Source: Sindora glabra
Lineage: Eukaryota > Streptophyta > Magnoliopsida > Fabales > Fabaceae
Length of the DNA: 64,000 nucleotides
NCBI GenBank assembly: GCA_020226215.1
Contig: CM035232.1
Coordinates: 54,631,220 to 54,695,219, forward strand
Reading direction: 5' to 3'
Below the pieces are notes generated by a model, which saw only the letters and a program-made list of their open reading frames with translations, was not told the origin of the DNA and did no database searches. Below are positions 1 through 10,669 of this stretch, piece by piece (positions within the stretch are counted from its first letter, which is position 1; each line of letters opens with the position of its first letter). A program made the translations under genes and the position numbers.

Positions 1-51
1 TTCCCTTGCTTTTTATCTTTCAAATCAATGAGTAATGATTAGTTTATTTCA

Positions 52-135
52 AAGGAATGTAAAAGAAATGGCCAGATACCAGTATTTGGGAATTGGGATT
101 ATACAAATGAGTTACGAATTAAAAAATACAGAGGA
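52..135 (+). pseudogene. Relic of a NOI (RIN4-like) motif
   Basis: In the frame through 79-114 the DNA reads I-P-V-F-G-N-W-D-Y-T-N-E-L, which fits the opening of the NOI domain of RIN4-type plant immune regulators (consensus P-x-F-G-x-W followed by acidic and aromatic residues). In the family this segment is followed by a Y-T-x-x-F block; here the frame continues R-I-K-K-Y-R-G and hits TAA at 139-141. No reliable start codon lies upstream in frame and no second exon was recognised. I read it as a fragment of a NOI-family gene, probably dead or cut by the window edge. The match is short, so chance resemblance is possible. Confidence 0.38.
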
Positions 136-141
136 TAAAGA

Positions 142-2085
142 GGATGAAATCAAGATTTAAAATTAACCAATAAAACTCGTATAAGATTAAAAAATATCTT
201 GATTTAAACTCTCGAAAACCTGTACTTCACACTTCATGGACTTCCTTCCCGTCTCGATCTAAGGTGATGCTTGTAGTGTGACGGTAAAACAAATTAATAT
301 TTTGGTGCAAAGTAGCTTAAGAATCTTAGAGTAGCTGTGGGGCAACAATGACTGATGAAGACATAGTCACAAGTGGCAAAGGTAAGTTCTAGACTTCTAG
401 GATTTTTTTTAGCCTATTCAATAGTTGGGGGCGTGAGAGTGAGAGATTAAGAGTGAGATTGGGTGGGACTCATGGGAAGGCCAGAGATAAAACTAATTTC
501 CATTTGAAAAATAGCAAAAATAGTGCCATTTGAATTTCACTTATGCCCCTAAGTTTCAAGTTAATTCAATTTTCAATGGTTAATAATTCTAAAACCGTCA
601 CTAACTAAAGTACAAAAAATTTCATTCAACTCCGATTTTGACTATTTATGCAACTTTAACTGATTCTAACTAACAAATCTCGAGTTTAGGTAATCAATTA
701 AGGTTGGGTTAAAATTTTTTTATCAACCCTAATATTAATATAAATAATATCAATTTCAATCTTAGGTAAACAAATACAAGCTAAATCTCAATCTTATTTT
801 AGTAAATAAATAAAAAATAAAATAGCATGGTAAGAAATACAATTTGTTGTACTAATTGTTAGATTATAAAGTTAATTTATATATTTTTATACTAATTGCA
901 AGTTTGTTGAAGACAAATAAATCAATAAATTTATACACTAAAGAATTAAAGAAGGGCAAGTGATGTGAATAGATAAAAAAAGGTCAGTTAGAAAATTATT
1001 ATTTTTTATCATGATTATTGATTTTATTCATTGAAATTTATATTTTTAAAATTTTGAACATTTAGAATGAAAGTAAGGAAATCAAATTCCAATAGTATTG
1101 GATTTAAACCTATTCCTATTTTATATTTAGATTAAAGTTTCTATGGATACATACCTTTCATTTTCTCAAGAAGGAAAAAAGGTATTTACTTTTTAGAAGA
1201 TATTTTGGTAACTCAAGTGATTTGTTGATATGTTTATAAGAAAAAAAATCATATTCATTAAAATTTTAATATCTTTTCATTTTGCTAGAGTTTTCTTTTC
1301 TTTTAAAAATCCAATGATAGTGAGTGATTTCACTATGATTATATTTAGTAAAATAAATGTAAAATTTTTCCTTGAACTTATAAGTGGTTGGATTTTATCT
1401 TCTTCAACCTTAAAAATTTGAAAATTAAACCCTTAAATAAAATAAAACTTAGAATTAATGTATATCAACTACTAATTATTTTTAAGCAAGAATCACAATA
1501 TTGTTGTTTGTTGACTTATCTTGCCCTTTTTTCACAATATTATTGTAATTCTTATTTAAAAATTTAATGAAAAAAATTGTGATTTAATGAAGTTGTTAAT
1601 TAAGTGAATGATAAAACTTAATTCTAATTTTTGTATAGAGTAAGGGTTTGATTTCATAGTTTTTAAAGTTGGTAACAAATTCCATTCATTCCAAAATTAA
1701 ATGAGATATTTTATATTTTTTGTTATGTTTATATGTAATATATGATAAATTATTTTTTTGTAATATTTATTCTAGATCCAAACAAACTAAAAAATTAATA
1801 CAAGAAAAAAGCTTAATCATTGAATTAAATTTTATTTTCACATATATTAATGTCATGTAAGTTAATTAAAAAAATTCATAAATAGTGTAAATCTTATTTT
1901 TAAACAAAAAATTTGCATAAAAATATTATTAAGTTAGAAATTATATTACATTAAGGAGAGATCTTTTATTCTATCAATACTTACAACCGTTAATTTCACA
2001 TAAAAAATTAAGATAATAAAAATAAATTCATATATATTTTCAATTTTTTAATTATATATACAATATCCAATTTTTATTAAACACA
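142..2085. other. AT-rich intergenic DNA, no gene seen
   Basis: A less AT-rich pocket at about 220-480 holds a short open stretch beginning ATG at 348 and followed by a GTAAGT at 381, but nothing links it to a known protein. From about 500 onward the sequence is AT-rich with many stops on both strands. The part running into the Helitron-like end at 2.1 kb may be the body of that element. Confidence 0.5.
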
Positions 2086-2127
2086 AATCAAGCAAAGCCT
2101 GTGTAGAGCATGGGCTTGATTACTAGT
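2086..2127 (+). mobile_element. Helitron-like 3' end: hairpin followed by CTAG/T
   Basis: AATCAAG (2086-2092) pairs with CTTGATT (2115-2121), and inside it GCCTGTG pairs with CATGGGC using two G-T wobbles. The hairpin is followed at once by A-CTAG-T, with CTAG at 2123-2126. A GC-rich hairpin just before a CTRR end, inserted ahead of a T, is the hallmark of a Helitron 3' terminus. The 5' end was not located, so the element length is unknown. Confidence 0.42.
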
Positions 2128-2962
2128 GTTTCCAATAGTATGAGGCATTTCCCACAACCTTGACAATAATTCCGGTGCACACCCAAGCTAGATGAAATTT
2201 TAATTTTTATAGTATCCTTGGAATTTCGAAACTCTGATAATTTTAGAAATTATTAAATTGAAATTGTTTAATCATATCCATTAAAAAATATATATTTGTG
2301 ATTAAATAATTTTAATATAATTGCTTAAAAATTTGCAATCATCAAAATTTTGAGTCACAATAACAAGCACCAAATGAAGTGTATGCCATATGGTGCTTCA
2401 ACAATCATACAGGGCCCAAAGGCATAAGAAATAACTGATATCAAAACTGATTTCCATGCTTTCACATCATCAATCTCAAACACCATTGAATATGTAAAGG
2501 AGGATAATGATATTCCATTGTTTCGTATAAACACAAATAATATTCTAGCCTTGCATTAAAAAGAAGACCCTTCTTTTTTAAAGAAAAAAGAATTGTTTTA
2601 GTACCATACATTACTTCAGTAGGAAGATAGAGATTAGAAAATATAGCTTAGGTGTAGAACTATTATGTACTATACCAGATATTGTCTTTCCAAAAGAAAA
2701 TAAAAATAAAGATGATGTCATCAAAATTGATGCTTTATTGTAAACATGAAAACAGCCATAATAACTAATAGAAGAATATTGTTTGAGTGAAGAAATAAAT
2801 ATTTTCTTACGGAATAGTTAAGTAGCCCTTTAAAATTTAATTATAAAAGGTCAACTCAGTCCTCATAACATCAAAATAAGATGCAGATAAAAAGATAAAT
2901 GCTATCTTTCTTGGAAGTGAATCAATGACATATTTTAGGTAAGTCATTTGGAAGTGCTTTTC
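2128..2962. other. AT-rich intergenic DNA
   Basis: No coding stretch or terminal repeats were recognised. Base composition becomes less extreme toward 2.9 kb, where the gene-derived region starts. Confidence 0.45.
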
Positions 2963-3431
2963 CAATTTGCCTGAAGCCATAGCTTTCAGATAGTTGTTTT
3001 TTGTGTTCAGCAGTCAGCACTGCCACAGGGAGATGGCACAACTAGGACTGCCACTTTAGACAGAATATGCCAGTAGCAAATAAGAATGAATTGACAACAG
3101 GCACCTACGTTAGAGCTTCAATTTGCCTGAAGCCATAGCTTTCAGATAGTTGTTTTCTGTGTTCAGCAGACAGCACTGTCACAGGGAGATGGCACAACCG
3201 GAGCTGCCACTTTAGACTGAATATGCCAGTAGTAGAATGAGAATGAATTGACAACAGGCACCTATGTTGGAGCTTCAATTTGCCTGAAGCCATAGCTTTC
3301 AGATCGTTATTTTCTGTGTTCAGCAGTCAGCACTGTCACAGGGAAATCGCACCACTGGAACTGCCACTTTAGACTGAATATGCCAGCAGCAGAATGAGAA
3401 TGAATTGACAACGGGCACCTACGTTGGAGCT
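2963..3431. repeat. Three-copy tandem repeat, unit 156-157 bp
   Basis: The string CAATTTGCCTGAAGCC recurs at 2963, 3119 and 3276, giving periods of 156 and 157 bp, and the whole unit including the AGAATGAATTGACAAC segment is repeated with scattered differences. The array ends at about 3431. Each unit, read on the minus strand, carries the segment GCTCC/TAAC-A/G-TAGGTGCC that also lies at the end of the possible terminal exon next door, so the array looks like a triplicated 3' end or UTR of a minus-strand gene. The minus-strand open frame at 3293-3105 is part of the repeat and is not regarded as a gene. Confidence 0.85.
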
Positions 3432-3514
3432 TTCACTTTCTGGAATGCTTTGATTCCTGCTTCTTCAAGAGTGTCAACTTGAGTTCTTTAACCTGTAATC
3501 TTGTATGTCATCTC
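3425..3514 (-). pseudogene. Possible last exon of an unrecognised minus-strand gene
   Basis: On the minus strand, ACAAGATTACAG forms a plausible splice acceptor. The sequence after it is open in two frames: one ends S-R-K-stop, the other runs T-Q-V-D-T-L-E-E-A-G-I-K-A-F-Q-K-V and ends A-P-T-stop at the edge of the tandem repeat. I do not recognise the protein in either frame and cannot choose between them. Base composition here is clearly less AT-rich than the surroundings, supporting a genic origin. It may be a fragment only. Confidence 0.25.
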
Positions 3515-4793
3515 CATAGAAATTTACAAAACTGAAGTGCAACATAAATCAATAAGAAATAAATTAATTTCTTCTCTATGCAGAAGCCTAGCGCTTAGCG
3601 ACTAATATGGAAATACCTGGCTTCATATGATTAAAGGAGATAAGTTTTTACTTCCAAAAGCAAAAACAAAAACCAATTCAGATATTAAAATCATAAAAAG
3701 GTGAAAACTGGAAATGGTGTGACCTGTACCGGAGGAGCTAAATGAACTCCCCAATCTACACTAAGGACCAAAATTGGAACAGAGCTTTTGACTTTGGCTC
3801 CATGAATCAGATACCATTTCCGGAGCCAAACAATTTTTAGGTTAGTGGTAACACAGCAGATCATTGAAATCTGAGCATTGTTAAAGCCACAGATTTTTAG
3901 AATTTAAAACTACAGTGCAAAAGAAATAGTCAGGTGCGGAGAATGAAACGATGGTGCAGATATTCATCCCAATGTAATGCACCTAAATTGCGAGCTCAAT
4001 CATGAAATCCAGCCTAATGCACATTAATCAAGCCAATCAACTCACCACAGCTAATCTATTATGACATTCATTACACCAACTTGTAAGGAGTAATTACAAG
4101 ACGACATAGATGGAATGTCCCAGGCAGTGAAGTGTTGAAACTTTTATTTAGTTTGGTTTTGCCTGCATCCCATGTTCATTGCATGGCACATAATTTTACA
4201 CTAATGCCACACTGTACCATCCAGATTTGACAACCTTCGTACTATCCAGGAGCCAAAAACCTCGGGGCAAATTCACAAAACGTGAACAAAGTTGTTCTCA
4301 ACAAGACCTCAAAATTAACAGAAAACCTAACTGCAAGACTTGAAAATAAATTCACAGACCAACGGGAAGAGTGGAAGGTTTGCTGACGAGATCTTTCCAA
4401 CTCAGTCCCCATGTCTATGTATGCACATGTATACATAGTCACGTTGAAGATTGAGGCAAAGAAACCAAATGTTCACATGGTTAATAGCCATGCAATAAGT
4501 AGCAATTCAACCTCTTGAAAGGAATTATATATAGGGTTGATGATCAGTGTGCTTGTGCAGATATAATTGCTATTATCATGTATATCATGCTTTGATACAA
4601 TAGAACATGTAGGACCACTAGTATTCCAACTTACATATATAGGCAATAATCAACAGGATATTACATATTAGAGCAACATCCACTCAGAAGATACTGGATT
4701 GAAGCTGTACTGTCTACATGAAATTTTTTACACTCTGGGATGTAGACAAAGATTGAAGATTCTTACTTTAGCGACAAAAGTTTAAAAGTAAAA
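3515..4793. other. Moderately AT-rich DNA, possible introns or UTR of lost gene
   Basis: Less AT-rich than the rest of the window, with no frame that reads as a known protein on either strand. The minus-strand frame at 4442-4242 shows no recognisable motif and is treated as chance. The stretch may hold introns of the unrecognised minus-strand gene. Confidence 0.35.
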
Positions 4794-5057
4794 TAGATTG
4801 TTCCATTGTAAGGTTAGGGCATGCCACTGAATTCTTTGAGGATTTATAATAATACTTACATCGTTTAACTTTTTAAGATCGCTGACAGAGAGAATCAAAC
4901 TAAAAATATAAGTGGTTGAAGATAGATTGTTCCACTTCAAGATCAAGGCATGCCACTGGCTTTTTTGAGAGTTTACAGCAATACTTACAAATCATCTAAC
5001 TCCTTGAGATTGTTGATAGAGGGAATCAATCCAAAGATATCAGTGGCCGAAGATAAC
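4794..5057. repeat. Two-copy tandem duplication, about 129 bp per unit
   Basis: AGATTGTTCC recurs at 4795 and 4924; the copies share the GGCATGCCACTG segment and an AATACTTACA segment. On the minus strand AATACTTACA reads TGTAAGTATT, which would serve as a GTAAGT splice donor, preceded in the copy at 4990-5050 by an open stretch containing I-P-S-I-N-N-L-K-E-L-D-D. This could be a duplicated exon with its donor, but the protein is not recognised. Confidence 0.6.
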
Positions 5058-5914
5058 AAACCTTAGAAACATGTCTATCCATTTATTAAGTAACTCAATA
5101 AGAATAATAATAAAAAGTTTGAAAAACCGTACTCACACAGTCACATCAATCACCATAATTATTATATTAGCAATCTCCAATCCATCAAAATGGAAATGGA
5201 AAAACAGAGAAATCTAGCATGACCAATTTTGGTTTAATAAGCATCTCCTCTGCTTCCTGCTCAAAACGGGAAAAAAAAACTGGAAATTAGGAAAATAAAG
5301 GCCACAAACAGAATTTCACGCACTCAAATGCTGGATTCTCTCTGGGAGTGGAAAAGGGGGGAAAATGCTAAATGCTATTACCCATCAATGGACAAAAGAA
5401 CCAAATATAAGATAGAGTACAAACCTCAATCTGCTGCAATAAAATGAAGTATGAAGAATACATATAATCTTGCACATTTGAAGACTTGTCATAATTTTAT
5501 GGGAAAAGATGCATTTTGAATGGTAGCTAGCAAGATTTAGTTGTATGTATGTATATTATTCTACTACCATAGATTATCAATCAAATGAAGTATAAAATCA
5601 GTTCCAAGGCTTTAATTTACTTTAGTCTTGGGATTTACTATTATCAAATAAACTCAGTGTCTAGCCCGCAACTTCGATTGAGATAAATATGACATATCCT
5701 AAGCCAGCCTGTGAATGTTTGGAAAAGGAACAACTATTGTTTCCCTAAGGAAATTCTCTCACAATCAAGATAACCAACTCTCTACTTCTGGGGAATAAAG
5801 GGGAAAAAACTCAATAGTAATGCAAAAAATAAAAAAAATCAGAAACCATGAAAAGTAGCTCAATTTTCATTTATTTATGAACATAATTGAACACAAATCA
5901 GTTACAAATTTGTA
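5058..5914. other. Spacer downstream of the helicase pseudogene
   Basis: Contains no convincing coding sequence. No A-tract follows the pseudogene stop codon on the minus strand (the T-run expected on the plus strand just below 5915 is absent), so it gives no support for a retroposed copy. Confidence 0.4.
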
Positions 5915-6308
5915 CTAAGCTCGACGTTTACTCAAACGCCATGAGTTTGGTTCGTGATATCTGTCGCAGAGCGGTTCAATGAGCCCTTGACGTTTTCTCT
6001 TACATAACTTTGTTGGATCTGAAACTCGGAATAATCTTGGAGCCAGATCCACAAGGCACTTTGGATCTATGACAATGACTTCACGCATGTATTCCTTTGT
6101 TGTCATCACAAGCTCATGGTAGATCGCCCAGTCTGGCTGTCTATTGAACAAAGCTCAGCTGGGATGGATATATACAGGCCCATTCTCCACTAAGGCTGTG
6201 TCACCTTCTTGGGAGTCTTTCCGAGCCACGTGGAAAAAGAATCCGGCAGTGATTGCCTTCCTGATCTTCGTGAAGTTCTTCCCAGCACTTACAACAGCCA
6301 ACTTAAAC

Positions 6309-6650
6309 CTGAAAAATCGCACCAGACGTTTAGAATTATATTCAATAACTGTATCAGTAATATGATGTCAAAAGGGACCAATGGCAACATAACTGCCATC
6401 AACAATAGTTCCTCACTAAACTAATGACGACAACGAACCTAAAATTTAAATTCATGGGATCCATTTCACACTCCATAATAAAATATAATGAATAGATTAA
6501 AAGAAGGAACAGGAAACTAAAAGAAAAAAAAAAGAACAGATAGAACCTGTAAACAATTGATGGCAATCAATTTATTGAACTGAGAGAAAAACGGAGACCA
6601 CAGCAAAGATTAAAGGAAGAAATTTTTAGAAAAATACAGAGATTCCATAT
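6309..6650 (-). other. Intron retained in the helicase pseudogene, donor GT changed to AT
   Basis: The helicase homology stops after ...GATAG at 6651 and resumes with GTTTAAGTTGGC at 6308; joined, the junction reads D-R-F-K-L-A-V-V-S-A-G, as expected for the family. The 3' end of the gap is TTTTTCAG, a good acceptor. The 5' end is ATATGGAATC where GTATGG would be expected, a G-to-A change at intron position +1. So this copy came from a genomic duplication, or at least still carries an intron, rather than from a fully spliced mRNA. Confidence 0.75.
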
Positions 6651-7354
6651 CTATCCATGATATTAAGGAGCTGTTTCCTGACATCCTGTGTCCTTCTCAA
6701 AGATCGGGATTGAACAAAGTTGTCAAAACACCAGGGCCCTGAATAATTCTTTGGTTTCCAAGCCTCATAAACGGCAAGTAGAGTACGATGGTCACCCTCT
6801 GGCTGGAAAACTTTGCCCTCTTCTGATCTGCTTGGGGTTGCTTTTCCTTAGGCCCATTAAAAAAATTGCCTGTCTGGATCATTGCAATTATGGTCAGCAT
6901 TTCATCACTACAACCAAGGACCCCACTGGCAAGCAGCATCTTGGAGAGTGGTGGATCCAGTGGAAACTCCGCCATTTTCCTCCCAGTTTGGTTAAAAGAC
7001 CCTCTTCATCCAATCCTCCCAGCCTATACAACTGAACCATGGCAGAAATAAGAGCTTGAGGAGAAGGCGGATCCATAAAATCGAAGGAAAAAAAAAATCA
7101 TTTATTCCCATAGCTTTCATGTGGAGAGTAGTTGTCCCGAGATTTATTCTCTGGATTTCGGGAACTGCAATGGGAGACATCTCATTTTTATATGCACTCA
7201 GGGTACAGCCGATAACATTTCCCAGGTCCAGTCCGCCCTGCACGGCCAGCTCTTTGCCTGGCTGATGCTTGAGAAATTGGTGTTATCACCAGAGAATCAA
7301 GATCCTGTTTTGGGTTGTACATGTTTTGCTTCGCGAATCCAGGATCAATAACAA

Positions 7355-7375
7355 AATAATAATAATAATAATAAT
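7355..7375. repeat. (AAT)7 microsatellite inside the pseudogene
   Basis: Seven perfect AAT triplets (ATT on the coding minus strand) replace the expected codons after I-D-G-I in the conserved D-G-I-Y-Y-V-V-D-P-G-F segment, giving a run of isoleucines. The expansion arose where the ancestral codons (ATTTATTAT-like) already resembled the repeat. Confidence 0.85.
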
Positions 7376-9246
7376 CCCGTCTATTGCTACAGAAGACTCA
7401 GCAATACGTGGAGCGACAACTATTTTCCTCTTCCCTGGAGGAGCAGGATCAAATATCCTCGGACTGCATCTCCGAAGGGAGGGCACCATAGAAGGGTAAA
7501 ATGATGAGTTCTGGAACATTCTTATCCACTTCTTTCATTCTCTCATAAAGCGAATGGCATGCAAAATCTATCTCCTCTTGACCAGTCAGGAAGAGTAGGC
7601 CTCCCTCAGTGTCTGTGAAGTGGATCTGTAGGGCTGTGATTAACGCCGCATCCAAGTAATCACATTCTAGTTGCTTTGTATAAAGGATCTCCACAGGAAT
7701 AGTTCTCCCAGGGACTGTGAAGGCAGTTGAAAAAGTATCCTCAAAATTTCTCAGCATCCAGGGTAGCAGATGTGACAATTAATCGCAATTCAGGTCTGCG
7801 TATCCCTAGCTGCTTCAGTAATCCAAAGAGAACACCCGTGTAAATCGTTCTTGCATGAGCTTCATCCACCATTATCACAGAATACAGTGACAGATTCTCG
7901 TCAACCAAAATCTCCCTAAGAAGTATATCATCTGTCATGCATTTGATTACAATTTCCGGTCCAGTGCAATCCTCAAAATGAATTGCATAGCTAACCTCCT
8001 CCCCCAAACGACAGCCAAACTCTTTTGCAACTCTCTTTGCCACTGACATTGCAGCAACCCTACGAGGCTGAGTACATCCGATTTAACCCCTTGTAGTAGA
8101 ACCGGCTTCAGCGAGATACTGTGTGATCTGAGTTGTCTTACCAGAACCTGTCTCACCAATGACCACCAAAACCTGATTTTCACGGACTGCTTGAATTAAC
8201 TGTTTCTTTAATTTGCAGAGAGGCAAGCTCTGTCTCTGTTCCTGAATGGAGAGCTTTGACCTCTGCCCAAAAGTGATGGTTTTACCATAAGCATCCTTCT
8301 TCCACTCAGGCATGTCATAGGCTGATAGACCAACAGCTCTAAGCTCCTGTGCAAGATGTCTTTCACCTGTTTCCGGCGTAGTATCTTACCATAGACGATT
8401 AAGATCCTCTGGCACTGAGTCGAGCACCATTCGCTGTTGCTGTTCTCGTCCTTCTTGATGCTCCTTCATCCGTGCAGACTGGAGTGTAGCTGCACGACTC
8501 AAAGAACCTTCTGGATTCCTTAAAATCTTAAACTGGGGACATGTCCATTGCGTATCTACTCTTCCCTTGCAAAAAGGTACGTTCAACCTCTTTCAGCTCA
8601 ATCTCAGGCCCTTCTTCAGCACCTTCCTCCTGGCACACCAATCCATCTCCCTCCTCATCACAAGTTGGATACTCTGTAACACTTAAAACTCCCGAAGCAA
8701 TTAACCGTTTTGCTTCCCATCTCTATAGAGAGCTCATTCTCTTTAAATGTTTATGCGAAGAATCACCATCGTTATCGTCTTCCACAATCCTGTCAGGTTT
8801 ATCCCTGTGCCTTCAATTACCCCTCCTGCCATCATCATCATCATAATCTATGTCCTACCTCCGTCTCTATCTCCATGTCTATCCCTCAATTCCATCCAAT
8901 CCTTATTTCTGTTTACCTCCATTTCCTTATTATCTTCAATTGCAAGAGCTTTGATATTACGTTTCCTGGCATGAGAAGAATTGTCTCTCTTATTGAGGAT
9001 TGCAAGAATGACCGTCAGCAGCGTCCCAAAAAAATAATCAGGCAATTCAGCTCCATTCTGCTTCAACTTAGCATTAAACTCAGACAAATTTTCTGAATGT
9101 CTCCCCAGTCCCGTGATAAATTCTGCAAGAACTTTATCACCGCTCCCAGTGTGGGATTCAAGTTCTGTGCACACCTTAGAAACTAGAGATACATACTCCA
9201 ATTCAGGGAGCGAAATCATTGTAGAGGTCTTCATCGCAGGGTACAA

Positions 9247-10669
9247 AGCTTGGCAACGGATACGAAATGCAAACAGAGAATCTTGACAATTTCTTCAAAC
9301 CCTACTCTCAGTCCCAGTTTGTGAAATTTGGGGGAAATATCAATCGCTGTGGATTTAGACAAGAACACTGACGCATCTAACGTGACGCTTGAGAAAAGAA
9401 AAGCACAAGAGATATGGAATTTTTTGCAAAATTTATCGTACAATGGGGGTATTCATATTGTTGCAAGTGGACCGTTATTTCCTTTTAGGATTAGCAAAGA
9501 AAACAGTCCTTTTCACATATTGTCCCTATTTTTAAAACCAAATTTTAATTTTGATATACATCAACAAGTTTATCTTTCAAAATAATCATGTAATTAATTA
9601 AATAGATAATTAAGTGTTTTTTAAAATTTTATATATTCAACAGGGATTTAAATTTATCCTGCTGTTATTATAAATAAGTTTATACTATAAATATGTTATT
9701 GCATTAATAAAAATGGTTAGAATTTTCTTATTGTTAATAAAAATTATTAAATTTATTTTTTTAATAATGTATCATCTTTTTAGTTATTGATAGTATAAAA
9801 ATCTTACAATGATAATAAATCTAATTTTAACTCATTTTAAAATTTCAATTTCAAAATTTCCGACTTGATGGAGTAAAATTTAACCATTAAAACAATTTTC
9901 TTCATTTTTTTTCATATATAAATAATATAATGCAAAGAATAAACATTATAAAATTCAACCTACGTAACATTTATACATATTGATCTGCAAAAATGAAAGA
10001 AAATTTATGCATGACGCGTACATTTTTTTATTATATGTATATATGTCAATATTTATTTATATTTATATTATATATTTCATTATATTTACTATATAAATAC
10101 ATATTTACATGTGCAAGATATTTATTCACATGACATGTATATTCCATTCAAATATCAACATATTCATAAATAATTTCTATATATAATTCTGATAGAAAAT
10201 ATTTAAAAAATATTTATATCTATCTAATTAAACTATTAGGTAACTCTTTAAAGATTTTTAAAATACATCCATAAATATGTGTGTGTTTAAGCATGCACAT
10301 TTTGTTTATATATATAATTTTTTATCTGAATTATATAGAAACAAGGGATAAAATATTATATAATTTGCTATAATTTGTTTTCATCTCAAATACAATTTTT
10401 TCAATAAAAAATAATAAGGGGTAAATATTAAACTTTTCACCTCTAGCTAGCAGCGGAATTAATAATGCAGGTGAAAAATATTTTAAAAGAAAAAATATTT
10501 CAACTATCATCTATCAGCTATCTATCTATTATTTATTCTATGATTCTCTTATTAAGCATGAAATATTTTTTTTGCCTACATTTTTCACCATATAAAGGGG
10601 CATTCCTAAAGATAGATTTTATTTACAAATTCCATTACCAATTTATAGGCTATCAAGGAAAATGTTTTT
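9247..10669. other. Upstream flank of the pseudogene, then AT-rich DNA
   Basis: 9247-9480 keeps gene-like composition and probably is the old 5' leader or promoter of the helicase copy. From about 9500 the sequence is AT-rich. The plus-strand open frames at 9328-9585 and 10465-10716 show no protein features. Confidence 0.4.

Larger units (their letters stand above)
5915..9246 (-). pseudogene. Pseudogene of a Prp22/DHX8-type DEAH-box splicing helicase
   Basis: In living plants this helicase (DEAH5-type) releases spliced mRNA from the spliceosome in the nucleus using ATP. Fragments in order on the minus strand: N-terminal helix with E-Y-V-S-L-V-S-K-V-C (about 9200), an R/D-rich stretch ending near 8800, R-W-E-A-K (about 8710), Walker A G-E-T-G-S-G-K-T at 8157-8134, motif Ia T-Q-P-R-R-V (about 8065), DEAH at 7866-7855, S-A-T (about 7758), Q-R-A-G-R-A-G-R-T-G (about 7235), and the C-terminus ending S-K-R-R-A-stop at 5915. 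The S1 RNA-binding domain is missing: the acidic/basic stretch jumps to R-I-V-E-D-D near 8793. Disablements include stops at 8083-8085 and 6155-6157, E-to-stop after N-R-L-W (about 8386), a stop plus frameshift after D-A-E-K-F (about 7745), and frameshifts near 8850, 8530, 7450, 7210, 7085, 6960 and 6790. The likely start is the ATG at 9232-9234 or 9217-9219. Clearly non-functional. Confidence 0.93.

Noticed and set aside
348..386. Possible first exon: ATG followed by 11 codons and a GTAAGT donor
   Set aside because: Far too short to judge; no second exon or protein match was recognised.
6688..7035. Plus-strand open frame of 115 codons inside the helicase region
   Set aside because: The opposite strand reads as conserved helicase sequence in pieces; the plus frame is its shadow.
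8710..9096. Plus-strand open frame of 128 codons
   Set aside because: Antisense shadow of the Arg/Asp-rich N-terminal part of the helicase pseudogene.
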